Source of the DNA: Ascaris suum
Taxonomy: Eukaryota; Nematoda; Chromadorea; Rhabditida; Ascarididae
Length of the DNA stretch: 64,000 nucleotides
NCBI GenBank assembly: GCA_013433145.1
Contig: CM024185.1
Span: forward strand, 372,001 to 436,000
Direction: 5' to 3'
The notes below the pieces were generated by a model that did no database searches, was not told the DNA's origin, and worked only from the letters and a program-made list of their open reading frames with translations. The translations under genes were made by a program, and so were the position numbers. Below, piece after piece: positions 46,206 to 64,000 of the stretch. Within the stretch, counting starts at the first letter, position 1, and the number at the start of each line of letters is the position of its first letter.

Positions 46206-49089
46206 TTAAATGAGTAAATTTGACGCTGGATTCAAATACTCTAAAAAAAAAACTAAAATTAAATCAATCTTGACGTTGCGTCGCGCACCAACTTCATCAC
46301 ACAAACTCTCAAATTTATTCCGCAAGTAATACAATAAAATTCGAAAAAAAACGCAAATTCAAGCTGAATTCAAAAATAATTCAATTCAACAGGTATCAGA
46401 TTATAAAGTAGGAATAGCATTTCTAAGAAATAATCAAAGCAAGATTTCAAAATTATTAGTCGCCTTCACAATGCAACCTTTCTATAAAACCAGATGCTAA
46501 TGATCAATCGGAAGCGCTTAAGACCAATATCAGCACCGAATTTGTTCGTTAACTGCAGGTTCATTTATGGATTTAAAAGTAGAATTATACGATTAAAAGT
46601 ATTCTTTATGGTATAACAATGGGAGGAAAATGTGACAGTAATTTTTGTTGCTTTCTTTAAGTGAAAACGCAATTAACTACTCGATAGCCTTGGTCAACGC
46701 CAGTGATATTCATGCTGTCCTTGTATAGATCGTTTCTTAGCCACTATGGCACTCTTTAGTACCTAAGAGTAGCAATATAATAAGCATCGCTTATTGGAAC
46801 TTTAGAAATGCACAAGCAGGTGGCAGCTACGTTTGGCAGCCCTTTATTGGCAGACGGTTGTTTGCAAAGGCCAAATGGAAGCCAAAAGATCAAAAGCCGC
46901 GCGCGGCCTCACTACGCGCACGTCGCACACCTGCCTGTCGAATTGTTACGTCGCGTAAACAGCACAGATGGTTGATAAAGGATTTTGACAATCAGGAAAA
47001 TAAAATGAAATCAGTTCAGATTGTTCCATATGAAGAACTTTGATGAGATTGTCATGGTAGAGGAAGAAAGCGGACAGGTATGAGTTAAGGGTTGATCCAA
47101 GAAAGCGGAAGAAGTTTAGATCCAATAATAGCTTAAAGCGATGCCAATAACTAGCAATAACAGTGAGTTGTGCTACGACGATATGGATTATGCTTTCAAT
47201 CGAATCATTCACTCAAATTTCTTCTAATTTCATCTATGATTGTGGTTTTGAATTGAATAAAAATGCTTTCTGTAAGGTATTTGTGCGATAAAATATCACC
47301 TTTTTTGCCACTGTATCAATGTTGTTGCGAATGAGTATGGCAATATGAATTGACATCCTCAGCTTAATCATTCACGCCGTAGTTAATAAGCGTACTGATA
47401 GACTTCTATGGTGCATTTTTCAAATTTAACGAGCATATTCGGAAATAAATCTCACCGGTAATAAATTTCCACGCTAAGAAATTTCTGTAACTAGGGTAAA
47501 TTTATGCAAATTGGAATTGACAATTTCAGAATAAAACGAATGTTGTCTCAAATGCGATCATGCTGATCATTCGGTGAGAAAAAGCCAGAATTTTCCTGGC
47601 ATACTACAAAAGGTGATATGAGTCAATCGTACACTTCAATTCTGAGCATATTCGTTTATCCTTTATGGTTTAGATAACCTTAATTTTAATATACATTCGA
47701 AATTCAATTCCACCTCCAACCTAACACATTGCACTGTTCGCATGCGATTGCTGTGGTCTTTCTACGTCTCCATCCTTATGTCTTAAAGGATTTCAAAAAG
47801 GTAACCGGAAGCAAATATTTCTGAAAACAACGTAAAAACAATGAAAATAATCAGCATGATCTTTTGTGATAAACAACAAAAATCATCAAAGCATATCGCT
47901 GAACATATCACTGAACGCTGCTACGACCAGATATCTTCAGTTGTATCTGTAGCATTTATGCGCTTTTACTAGTATATATATGAAAAGTGTACTTTGATGG
48001 TATCTCGTTTGCGTAATTTATTTCGTGACAAGATACGATCTGCTGAGAGTTTGAGATAAGCAGTTAAATGATCCCTTGAAGTATCAGTGCAAATAGCTCC
48101 ACAGAGCAAAATGTTTCGCCGAACTCAACGGTCATAGTTTATCGTTTCAAATTTACTGTGATAGAAGATCATAAACTTAATGATACTGTTTATTCATCAG
48201 TCATTCTTAGAGAAATTTTTGTGGAGCTTTAAGGTTTTGACGATGTAGAACCCGCCTGAGTACGATGCATTTCTCTTCCGGTTACGGCTTTCGGGAACTA
48301 TCAATCCGGCAAATCGCAAAAAGTTCACTGGAAAAATTGTGGCGCAAAATTGCCGATTTATGAGGGGTGTTGTGATGCTACACGTTTGGTTGCGACGCCG
48401 AAAATGGAAATTGCTATTTGATGTGTACCATTTTGGCGCAGTCGAACGCAAAATTGCCTCGGAGGGTTTAACTTCGGTTGTCGTTCGTTTAAAATTTTCC
48501 TTTGTTATTATGCTCAAGGCAACTGTGAAATATCATTCTGTCTATATCATTATCCCCAGTACACAATAACGATGCTATAAAATGCCTGATGCCAATACAC
48601 CTACAACATTCAGTAGTTTTCGTGCTAAGAAATTCTTATCGAACTCCATAAGGGTCTTTGTTTATATTCTTCATAAACAATGAAATTTTTTTTTGAAACG
48701 ATTCTCGCTATTGAAGTCATTTATTTCAACTTTCGCGATGAATGAAATTCTCGTTTAAGTGACGTTCTGAACTCTCCGTCAGGTTATTTTTTTCCTATAC
48801 TTAGAAAACCCCATTTACGAAATAAAATAAAATCAAGATTCTTTTAAAATTAAATTATCCCATTCGAATATGATGGCATTGAAAGAGTTAATGAATATTT
48901 TTTTTCTCACTATTTTTAAAAATTGAAAATGGCTGCAATCTATGGATGTCTCTAAAATTTATGAATAAGGCTTTTATTTTATTCTAACAAAATTTATTCC
49001 TTTGATATTTATTTACAATTTGGAATTTATTTATCGTCTATTATTGAATTGTCCATTCATTTCTATGACTCTACTAAATGCTATGTTTT

Positions 49090-49290
49090 AATTTTTATAA
49101 TTTAATTTACGTTCATCTTTTACTTTTAATGTGGACTCGACAGATATCACTATATCACTAAATGTGGACACTAAATTTTCTTAATTTACGTTTTTATAAT
49201 TTAATTTAAATGCTATAATTTACCAAGGAATTTTACAACGAAATTTCCCATAGAATATACCAGTGTGGACTCGACAGATATTGAATCCTC
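49090..49290. repeat. Diverged tandem duplication, about 100-130 bp
   Basis: TTTTATAATTTAATTTA occurs at about 49094 and 49191, and TGTGGACTCGACAGATAT at about 49130 and 49264, in the same order. This indicates a local duplication. Confidence 0.6.
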
Positions 49291-51949
49291 AATGAGTTCT
49301 CCTCAATCTTATTGACAATTTAGCGGATGTTATGAACGTTACCTTAGAAAGTTATTTGGTGCGAGCTCACCTGACATGTTTGTGCAATTGTCTTCCTTGA
49401 GATGCTAAACTATGCTAAATAGTCTCTTCATCCTTAACGACAACTCGAGAACCTATGTCGTCGACAGCGTTGTATTTCGGTATTTGAGTCGTTGATAATT
49501 TTTCCATTGTTTTCAAGAGTCGCCGACAGCGGTCGAGAGCGGCTTTCGCGGAGAAATTTTGTCACTTAATAGATCTACACATGAAATGACAAAATTTCGA
49601 AAATATTCATTTTTGAAAAAGAAGCGAAGCATTGATGGCTGTTCAGGCAGATCTTATCTAATCATATAGTCAGCCGGTTTTCGTGTATCTTCGCATTGGA
49701 CTGCAAAACTCACTACAGTCTAGGGGTGTTTTTGTGCGTATACGTCTATCCGTTGTCTTCTTCCCGGCGGATTTCTCGAAACCCAGGGAGAGAAATTTTG
49801 CAGACACGATCAATGCTTAAGGCAAATTGGGTATTTTAGGTTACGTCTCATCATCCCATGAGTCGACAAATTCTGTAAGCTCCACGTTTGATATGCCAAA
49901 AATTCTTTAAATTAGAGGTATATAACTCTCTTATACACAAAATGTTTGCATTCAGCCCTGAGAAAAAATTCCATTTTATTATTCTTTATCAGGTAATCAG
50001 TTATTAAATGCAATCACTTTATCGGGTGATCGATTGCTAAAATAAATCTATAATTTCGATGCTTGAACAGAGGGCACTTATAGTTTCTAATTATAAAATA
50101 GCTCCTTCTAGTTCAAAATAGCTTTTTTTTTATATATTATTATTGCTAAATTTTTTAAATTGTCATTGATTATTGCTGCTCAATGTTGAATTCATTTAAA
50201 TGTTAAATTATTGTTAAGAACTGATAAGTGTAATTCGATCGTTATCAATTTATTATTTGGGAAATCAGAAATTACAATCCATAAATCAGTAATAGATATT
50301 TGTAATTCATAAACTGTTGATGCATTGCTGATGCAAAAAAAAAAAAAAAAAACTATGCGTTATCGGTTTTTTTTTCCTCTCTATTCAATCATCCACGAAC
50401 TTCATTCTGTAGAAATATTTAACACATAAGCCTTTACGATACATCTCTTCTTAGGTAATGTGGCGTAAACATAACTTGTTGTCGACAGAATACATACAGT
50501 GATCCAAGGAGTAAGAAGCAGATATAATAACGCAAGTAACCTCATTGATAGGATAAATACATGAAATGCTGTTTACCTGTGAATATACTTGTGTTTCCGA
50601 TTGAAGGTCAAGCATTGCAAAGTAGCCTCACTCAGTGCACATGAACGCAAATATCGAGTTACAATTCATGCTATCGTAAATATCCAACTCGATTTTTCGA
50701 TCTTAAATATGAATATGAATATTAAAGATTTAATCATTAAAAAGATCTACTTCCTTTGGTCTACCTTACTGGAATCCCTCAAGATGAGAAATAAAATGTA
50801 TGCGAGTAGAGCAATTTTTTTTTGTGTCATGCTACGCAACAATCATATGAAAAGTGTAACGGTTACGTGAATGTTATTTAATGGGGACATCGAGTGGATG
50901 TAATTTGTGCTGAATTGAAACACTTTATGTATTTCGTTTGTAAAGAAAAATTACGACGAGTTGACAGCGATGGTACACTGTGGGCAATTGTGTATGCGTG
51001 TGCAGTTTTCTCGACGACAATGATTCAGGTCTTGAGGTCGGAATTTAGTGCATTTGAAGAAGGAATTGTTCGTAAGTCTCGCCGATGTACCCGAAATTTT
51101 CAACCCACAAAATGGTAGTGCTTCGTACTGTGGCCTTCCGACAAATCACTTTTCTATCACCTTTCTTCCGTCTTCACCTATCCAACTTCACTTAAAACTT
51201 CATTTCGGCGACGACATTTCTCTCTCTTTTGCTATATACCACCCGTCTGACCTAAATTTGCACCCCTTTCTTAGCGGTTTAGCACACTTCTCTTCGTGTA
51301 TTATTTCTCGACAAATTCTTATCTTGATTACTCAATTTTTTATGTATTTCTTAACTGTTTTGATAGGACTTTCCCCGATGTGCGGCATAAACGTGCGACG
51401 TGGAAGGATGAATGCAATAATGCTGACAAAACATGCAGAAATCTTGTAATTAGGAGTTGATATGCGGATGTTTTGTTTACTTCAACTATTCGCATACTCG
51501 TATATATCGCGTACAATAAACAGCGCATCATCCATGCTCCAATTTGCAATACTAAGACGCCATAAGAGTTCAAGTGAAAATTGGTGCGTGGAATCCGTGA
51601 TGGCAAATTTATTTCATCTAGTTGCAACAGTGGAGTTTTCAAGTTGGATTTCACTCTTCGAGAATAAAAATGGAACAATAGAGAGAGGGTGGGAGAGAGA
51701 ATAAAATAAAAGAAGATATGCTCTTTTCTCTCAGCAATATTTCAGATTTTCTCCTGGACTAGGTTAAGTTCAAATAAATTTTCTCGCTGGCCATATTAAG
51801 CCTCAAAATTTCAAGTTTTCTGCGCCCTGAAACAAGTATTCAACCATCATTACTGCCCATCTGAAATTAATGTTTTCACCGTACGTTGTTGTTACATCAA
51901 AATGCCTATCCAGAAATCTGAATGTATATTCAAAATGTAAATTCAGATT

Positions 51950-52020
51950 CTCAAATTTTCTCCCGTTTCTGTACTTTCACCTATCAAATTTTCTCCCGTC
52001 TCCCGTTTCAAATTTTTTGA
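51950..52020. repeat. Short tandem repeat with TCAAATTTTCTCCCGT unit
   Basis: TCAAATTTTCTCCCGT recurs at about 51951 and 51985, and CTACTTTCACCTATC-like text recurs nearby (51975 and 52049). This is a small local duplication in non-coding DNA. Confidence 0.7.
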
Positions 52021-53489
52021 AGCAACATCGATACACGTCTTGCGTTCGCTCTACTTTCACCTATCATCCTAGCATGAAACGAACTCTTGATTGCTTCTAA
52101 TTAACGTCCTCTTCTATGCGTCGATCAAGACGATCCAAAATCAACTAGAATTCTCGATTGCTTTGGAATGAGCGGAAGCTCAACTAGATTAGCTTGTCGT
52201 CGATCGTGCTTCCTATTCCGCAAACAATTCAACCTCAGAACATTTTGAATGCGTTACAACTTAAACGCTTCATTTCTGCTGTTCGTTGTTAGGTGAATGT
52301 TAATGTATTTCATTATATGGATCCGCTTTTTAAAATATTTTCAAGTGATTTTCACCGTAATGATATCGTAATGTTTTCTTGTTTTTGAATATTCATATTT
52401 ATGATTTCATCGAGCCTATTGAAAATTTACATATAACCCATTCACATTCTACGTACTGACTGTATGCAAATGAACTCCGCAATTCATTAACTCTTGAATA
52501 TGAGTATATACTCTACTTTTGAATATATTCCATAAATTTTCCTAAGGTGGCATAAGTTATAATTCAGCGAATTATTCAATAGCAATGTATGAACACGGTA
52601 TGGCTAATAAAACTGCAACAATAAAATATAACACAAAGAAAATATGACCTAAGAAATGAGAGAGGTTCCAACTGATTGTTTATCCGAACAAATCAGCAAA
52701 ATCAATAGTGTTGCAATATTTTCGACGAATTTTGAGTCTCATTTTATCGCTTCTGGAGCCAAAAACATCGTTCTCTTTCTTCTCTATGAAAGAATTTTAT
52801 TAGGATGAGAAGAAAGGATAGATAAAGGAAGTATGCGGCTAATCAGGCAATTTATATGGAGCGCGGGTAGGTAAGGTGAACGAAAACGATCTAATGGTGG
52901 AGTGGAATAATCCCTTACAACTAAATCTGATTTGCTACTTATTGCTTACGCTTCAAAATTCTTTTCTAGGAAACCGATTGGAGCGTTGTACTCGATGCGA
53001 TTAAGAAAGTGGCTTCTATGAAGCAGTATTTATCGTCCGACTGATGAATTGTTGAAGGGTTTATTAGTGAAGGAAGGAGACGATGCTCCCAACCATCTCG
53101 ATTCGAAGCTCCATAGGGGAAACTTGTGGGCATAGAAGATTCACCTTCATCTGTCGAACTTCTCTTGAAAATATGGGAACACCATCCTTCTCAACCCTTT
53201 CATTTCTATTTCCTAGCGGCATTCTTCAATCGAAAACCTTGAAACCTCAAAGAACTGCTACCCCTCTTGAACGTACGGTTCATTCGTGGAGACCTTTCAA
53301 CAAAACGCATAGCCAGCCCTCTTATTGAAGAAACAACAGCGAATTCCTCTTGTAGCTTTCTAACAAATTTTCTTTTCCTAACCATCTCAGAGTTCGTCAG
53401 CATTCTTCGTTTTCATCCCGTGTTGACCGCCATTCCCGGATGATGAAGAGACAGTTTCTCGATTATTAACCCTATAGTCCCGAATAAAC

Positions 53490-53514
53490 GCCTTCTGGAC
53501 GTCCAGCGGAAGGC
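53490..53514. repeat. Palindrome with 12-bp perfect core
   Basis: The core CTGGACGTCCAG (53495-53506) is perfectly self-complementary and is flanked by GCCTTC and GAAGGC. Together they give an imperfect 25-bp cruciform in a GC-richer patch. Confidence 0.85.
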
Positions 53515-55829
53515 ATCTAGAGTCTCACTTTGTGATGAAAATCCCTATTCCTTAAGGCGTCTAAATGATAACGTTTGACAGATTCGACTCTGAAATTACT
53601 GAAGTTTATGATTGATTTCATTAGCACAACGTAGTATGTCATTATTTTTTAGGTTTTTATATTTTACTATCATCAGCGTTTAGAAGAGATATAAGATGAT
53701 GGATTGTTCATGGAATGAATTCCTCTCGATTATGCCAAAATCTACATCGGAAATCGGTTTGGAATTTATTGCGTACGCACAAGAAACTTAGGGTGCCGAA
53801 TTCGGTTCATCGTCCTTGAAAGGTAGAGGGGAACGCTCTTAGTGGGTCATTCGTAACGTTTGTCGTGCTATCATTTCTTCATACTCTCTGTTATACAATT
53901 CTTCCTCTATATCTTATCATTTCCTATGTCAGTTTATTTCTAATTATCCACGCTTTAATGAGCTATTAATGTCTGAAGGAAATTTTGGAACTATGATCCA
54001 CATCATTTCTTATGCATCTTTAATTCTGCACCAGTTCTGTCAACAAAGGATGATCGAAAAGCTCTGCCGTATTATAATGGTTGAACAAGCACGTGATCTC
54101 AGTTACTACCCTATTTTCTTGAAAATATCGGAAAGCATTAAAAACTGGAAAACTCTTCTTTTATTACAGTTGACTTACTTTATAACTTGTTGGGTATTTC
54201 GGTAGTAAAATAGCACAAAATTGAATTAATAATAGCAGTAAATTGGTAAATCATGTTGTTTATGTTGGTTATTTTTGCAGTATATTTGTCATTAAAATGT
54301 AAAATATATGAGGATAGGCAGCTAGCACAGTGAAAGGTTTTCGGTTTGTTTTTGCTTGCAATATTTCAGCGGTTTAGTGGCCGTTCTGAGACCTGGCTCA
54401 CCTGACATATATAAAAATAGTTTTTGACCATTGCATATTCGTCTAAGAATTTGAAAATTTTTAGTGAGCAATCAATGACGATTCCAAATTGCAAATTCTT
54501 TGCGTTAGCAGGGTTGTCGCATGCGATTTTGCACATGGCGCGACTAGTCATAGCCCCATTGCGTTTGCGTCTTCTTTCTCTGTGCGAGATAATTTTCTGT
54601 GACTAAAGGAAGTGCTTCTTGTTAAAACGACTTTAAATGTTATATACGAAATGTTGCTAGTGGAATATTGAATATTTTTCGGCTGATTATGTAATATACA
54701 TCCCTCAGAATGAAATTTAGCAGAATTCACTAAAAACGACACATTTTTTCGTCTTATATAATTTGTTTTACAATAGAAACGAAATTGAAATACTCGTATA
54801 TAACCGAACATTTTCGTTGTATTTCTAATTTGTTTTGATGAAAGGTGCTCACAACTGAGAAATCAGAAATTTCAGGATAATTTATGAATGAAAAGATTAA
54901 TTCGAGGAAATACTTACAACTGAGAAAGGATCGATTTTGTCGTAAGCGTCCTTGAAGTTCTCAGAATTTCAAAATGTCCCCTTATCTTCCATTGTAAACA
55001 CTTTAGGACAGAGATAAACCCTCGTCAAAAAAAAAAAAAAACTCCCACCTTTCAATGAACGTACATCATTCTATCACATTTTGAAGAAATAAAGCCGATT
55101 TATTTTAAGTCCTATACGATTCTCATTTCAATCAAAATCTGAGTGTAAGCGAGAAAGAATTTTTTTTTTTGGACTATAATCCCTTCACCTTATTCGAGAT
55201 CAATCTTATCGCTTTCCCTTTGAGAATATCTTTAAGTTTTTAGAAATATTTATTATCCAAATCCTTTATCTCTAAATCTTTAAGTCAATAAATTCTCTAG
55301 ATTTAAATATGTAAATCCCTTGACAATATTTAAATATCTCTAAAATATTCCCTTGAAAGTTTATTTCTTTTTATGAAATTTATGCTCATTCTTAGCGTTT
55401 TTTCATACTTAGAAATTTTCTCACCATATTTACAATGGGCCAAATGGTTCATTAGCTCTCTCTTCTTTCCCCTTCTCGCTTCCGATCGGTAATCTTGGCC
55501 ACATAATAAGCCTAGCCATTGAACATTGCTATTAAAAATTCTAGTAGTGTAATCTCCGTCCCATTTTTTATCACTATGGATGTAGGATAATGGTTCGTCC
55601 AGCGCTTAGATTTAAGTAAAAATTGCTTGTTGCTTACATTAAGTTGCATACAAATCATATAAAAGGCAGTGATATCATATATCGCTATCCTTTTAAATTT
55701 GTATACTAACTGCTTAAATTGCTAATCAAAATTAAAGTATAAATTAATTAAATATAAAAATTAATGCACATCAATTTAATATAAACTGCCTACATATCAT
55801 TATCATCTATCAGTCAATACGGGGAGCTT

Positions 55830-55862
55830 ATCACTACATCTAGCTTATCACTACATCAATGA
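55830..55862. repeat. Two direct copies of AGCTTATCACTACATC
   Basis: A 17-18-bp unit repeated once in AT-rich intergenic DNA. Confidence 0.85.
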
Positions 55863-56054
55863 AAGTTACTTTAGGAAAATTAGGACGTTGAGGTAGTATA
55901 GATGATTCATTTTTAGAAACTCATCTTTTAAAATTTTACACATAATGTTGATAAGTTTTGCTCGAGAATTTTATATTTTACTGTTCCACGCAAAAAAAAG
56001 GTTTTTACCTAACAGATGTCGCTGATAGAACTTTCTACAGTATTGTGTTTTTGG

Positions 56055-56067
56055 CCCCCCCCCCCCC
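56055..56067. repeat. Poly(C) homopolymer, 13 bases
   Basis: A run of 13 C in strongly AT-rich surroundings. Length should be treated with caution because homopolymers are error-prone in assemblies. Confidence 0.95.
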
Positions 56068-57092
56068 ATTGCTGCTTTTTTTCTGATTTCTTTATAGATT
56101 ATTTTCTTATAAAATTATTATATACTATTGTTTTACATAATAAGATTTAAAAGTACCACAAAACAATTTGAACCTGTGACTTTTTTGATTTATTTCTTTC
56201 GTTTTTTTTTCGAAGTTTCAAAATTTCGCGATTTGAATAGAGAATTTATGTCTAAAAATAATTCAACATCGATAATTCGTTAGTAATGATATCAATAGGA
56301 AATTCTCTTCCAAGGCAAATTCGTTGTTTTCAATGGTTTATCGCTAAAAATTATTCAACGTTCGCATTGTTATTCCACTTTTCTTTTGATATATAGAAAT
56401 AACGAAAAAAAAACACTAAAAATCAAACAAAAATTTGTTTTAATTTTTTTTTATCTATAAAGTTTGGAATAATTGATTTTATTTTATTCTTATAAAAGAT
56501 CTTTCAAGCGATATTCAAGCGGTATATGCTCAATGAAGATGAACATTTACAGACATTGTAGCGGAGAGGAGTTGGAAAAAAAAAGAGACAAAAACATACA
56601 AAAAATTTGAATCTTGAAAGGAATATTTGCAAGAAATTAACCTGTGATATTACACCTTATAATAAGTAATAGTATACTTCTACAGATGCTTATTATTTGA
56701 ACTCTAACTCAAAAAATGAGTAAATCCTGCAAAGAATCCCATAACACTGTTGGCAGCAAACTTATTCTTATGTATAAAACATATTGACATTTAAATATTA
56801 ATACATTTTGACTTCCTTTTCATCTCTTTGAATTCAGGATATTTACATCACACTTCTATCGATAGTCGTTTTTCAGCCTCGAAATCTCTCAGTTCCTGTA
56901 AATTCCGCGACAGTGATTCTAAATTTTTTCAAAAACTTTCCTTTATACAGCCTCATATAGCCGCTGATTCTTGAAACGATATTATCGTCGCTAATGATTT
57001 TTATATGATGTCAAATTATTCGTTTTTTTTTTTCCAAAATCAACGCTATGCTTTCAGATAAAGAAAAAAAAACTCTTTTCATTTATGTTTTA

Positions 57093-57104
57093 GACCTTTT
57101 TCAG
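57093..57104 (+). promoter_or_regulatory. Likely trans-splice acceptor for the collagen gene
   Basis: A pyrimidine tract ending CTTTTTCAG lies 39 bases before the collagen ATG with no coding exon upstream, as is usual for spliced-leader addition. Confidence 0.45.
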
Positions 57105-57143
57105 GCGTTCATAGCAAACCGGAATCCTCCCTAAAACAGGGAG

Positions 57144-64000
<6,857 letters not shown>

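Larger units (their letters stand above)
45156..57104. other. Gene-poor stretch of about 12 kb
   Basis: I found no gene that can be supported by domains or a closed exon chain. Isolated open frames (45966-46205 plus; 48197-48569 both strands; 50589-51449 plus; 53083-53403 both strands) are noted separately. The stretch is AT-rich with GC-richer patches at about 46820-46980, 48230-48500, 49500-49810 and 53080-53520. Confidence 0.45.

Noticed and set aside
51048..51678. Overlapping 133-codon plus and 112-codon minus frames as genes
   Set aside because: Both lack a domain, signal peptide or splice context, and their composition resembles translated non-coding DNA.

Overview
The window looks like nuclear DNA of a nematode, probably a parasitic clade III (spirurid or filarial-like) species. 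The evidence is AT-rich non-coding DNA with long (AT)n runs, genes split into many 30-240 bp exons by GT-AG introns of 0.1-2 kb, likely trans-splice acceptors a few bases before start codons, a nematode cuticle collagen, and a nematode-type Cys-loop channel. The species is an inference. I rebuilt the genes by joining exons by hand; in each model the reading phase closes across every junction used.

Layout. (1) 2318-9290, minus strand: a Cys-loop ligand-gated ion channel of the glycine/GluCl-like type, with eight exons from the ligand-binding domain to the stop; the N-terminal exons were not found. (2) 10923-20291, minus: a complete 15-exon gene for a secreted, acidic, heavily N-glycosylated protein of about 607 residues that I do not recognise. 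(3) 20316-20678, plus: a small two-exon gene candidate, head to head with gene 2 with only 24 bp between the start codons. (4) 22933-32118 and 38528-45155, minus: two tandem paralogous alpha-arrestin-like genes with matching exon structure. The upstream copy ends in a PPxY ubiquitin-ligase docking motif, which the downstream copy appears to have lost. (5) 57144-61483, plus: the 5' part of a cuticle collagen, probably continuing past the window.

The stretch 45.2-57.1 kb and the last 2.5 kb hold no gene I can support. Introns and spacers carry four long (AT)n microsatellites, an AAT array, several short tandem duplications, a near-perfect 30-bp hairpin inside an intron of gene 2, and several GC-richer islands that may be old mobile elements.

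There is no sign that the genes form a pathway: a membrane receptor, a secreted protein, two endocytic adaptors and a cuticle protein simply lie side by side. The most interesting items are the unrecognised secreted glycoprotein, the overlapping head-to-head small gene, the arrestin pair with divergent tails, and the unusual pore-entry sequence of the channel.
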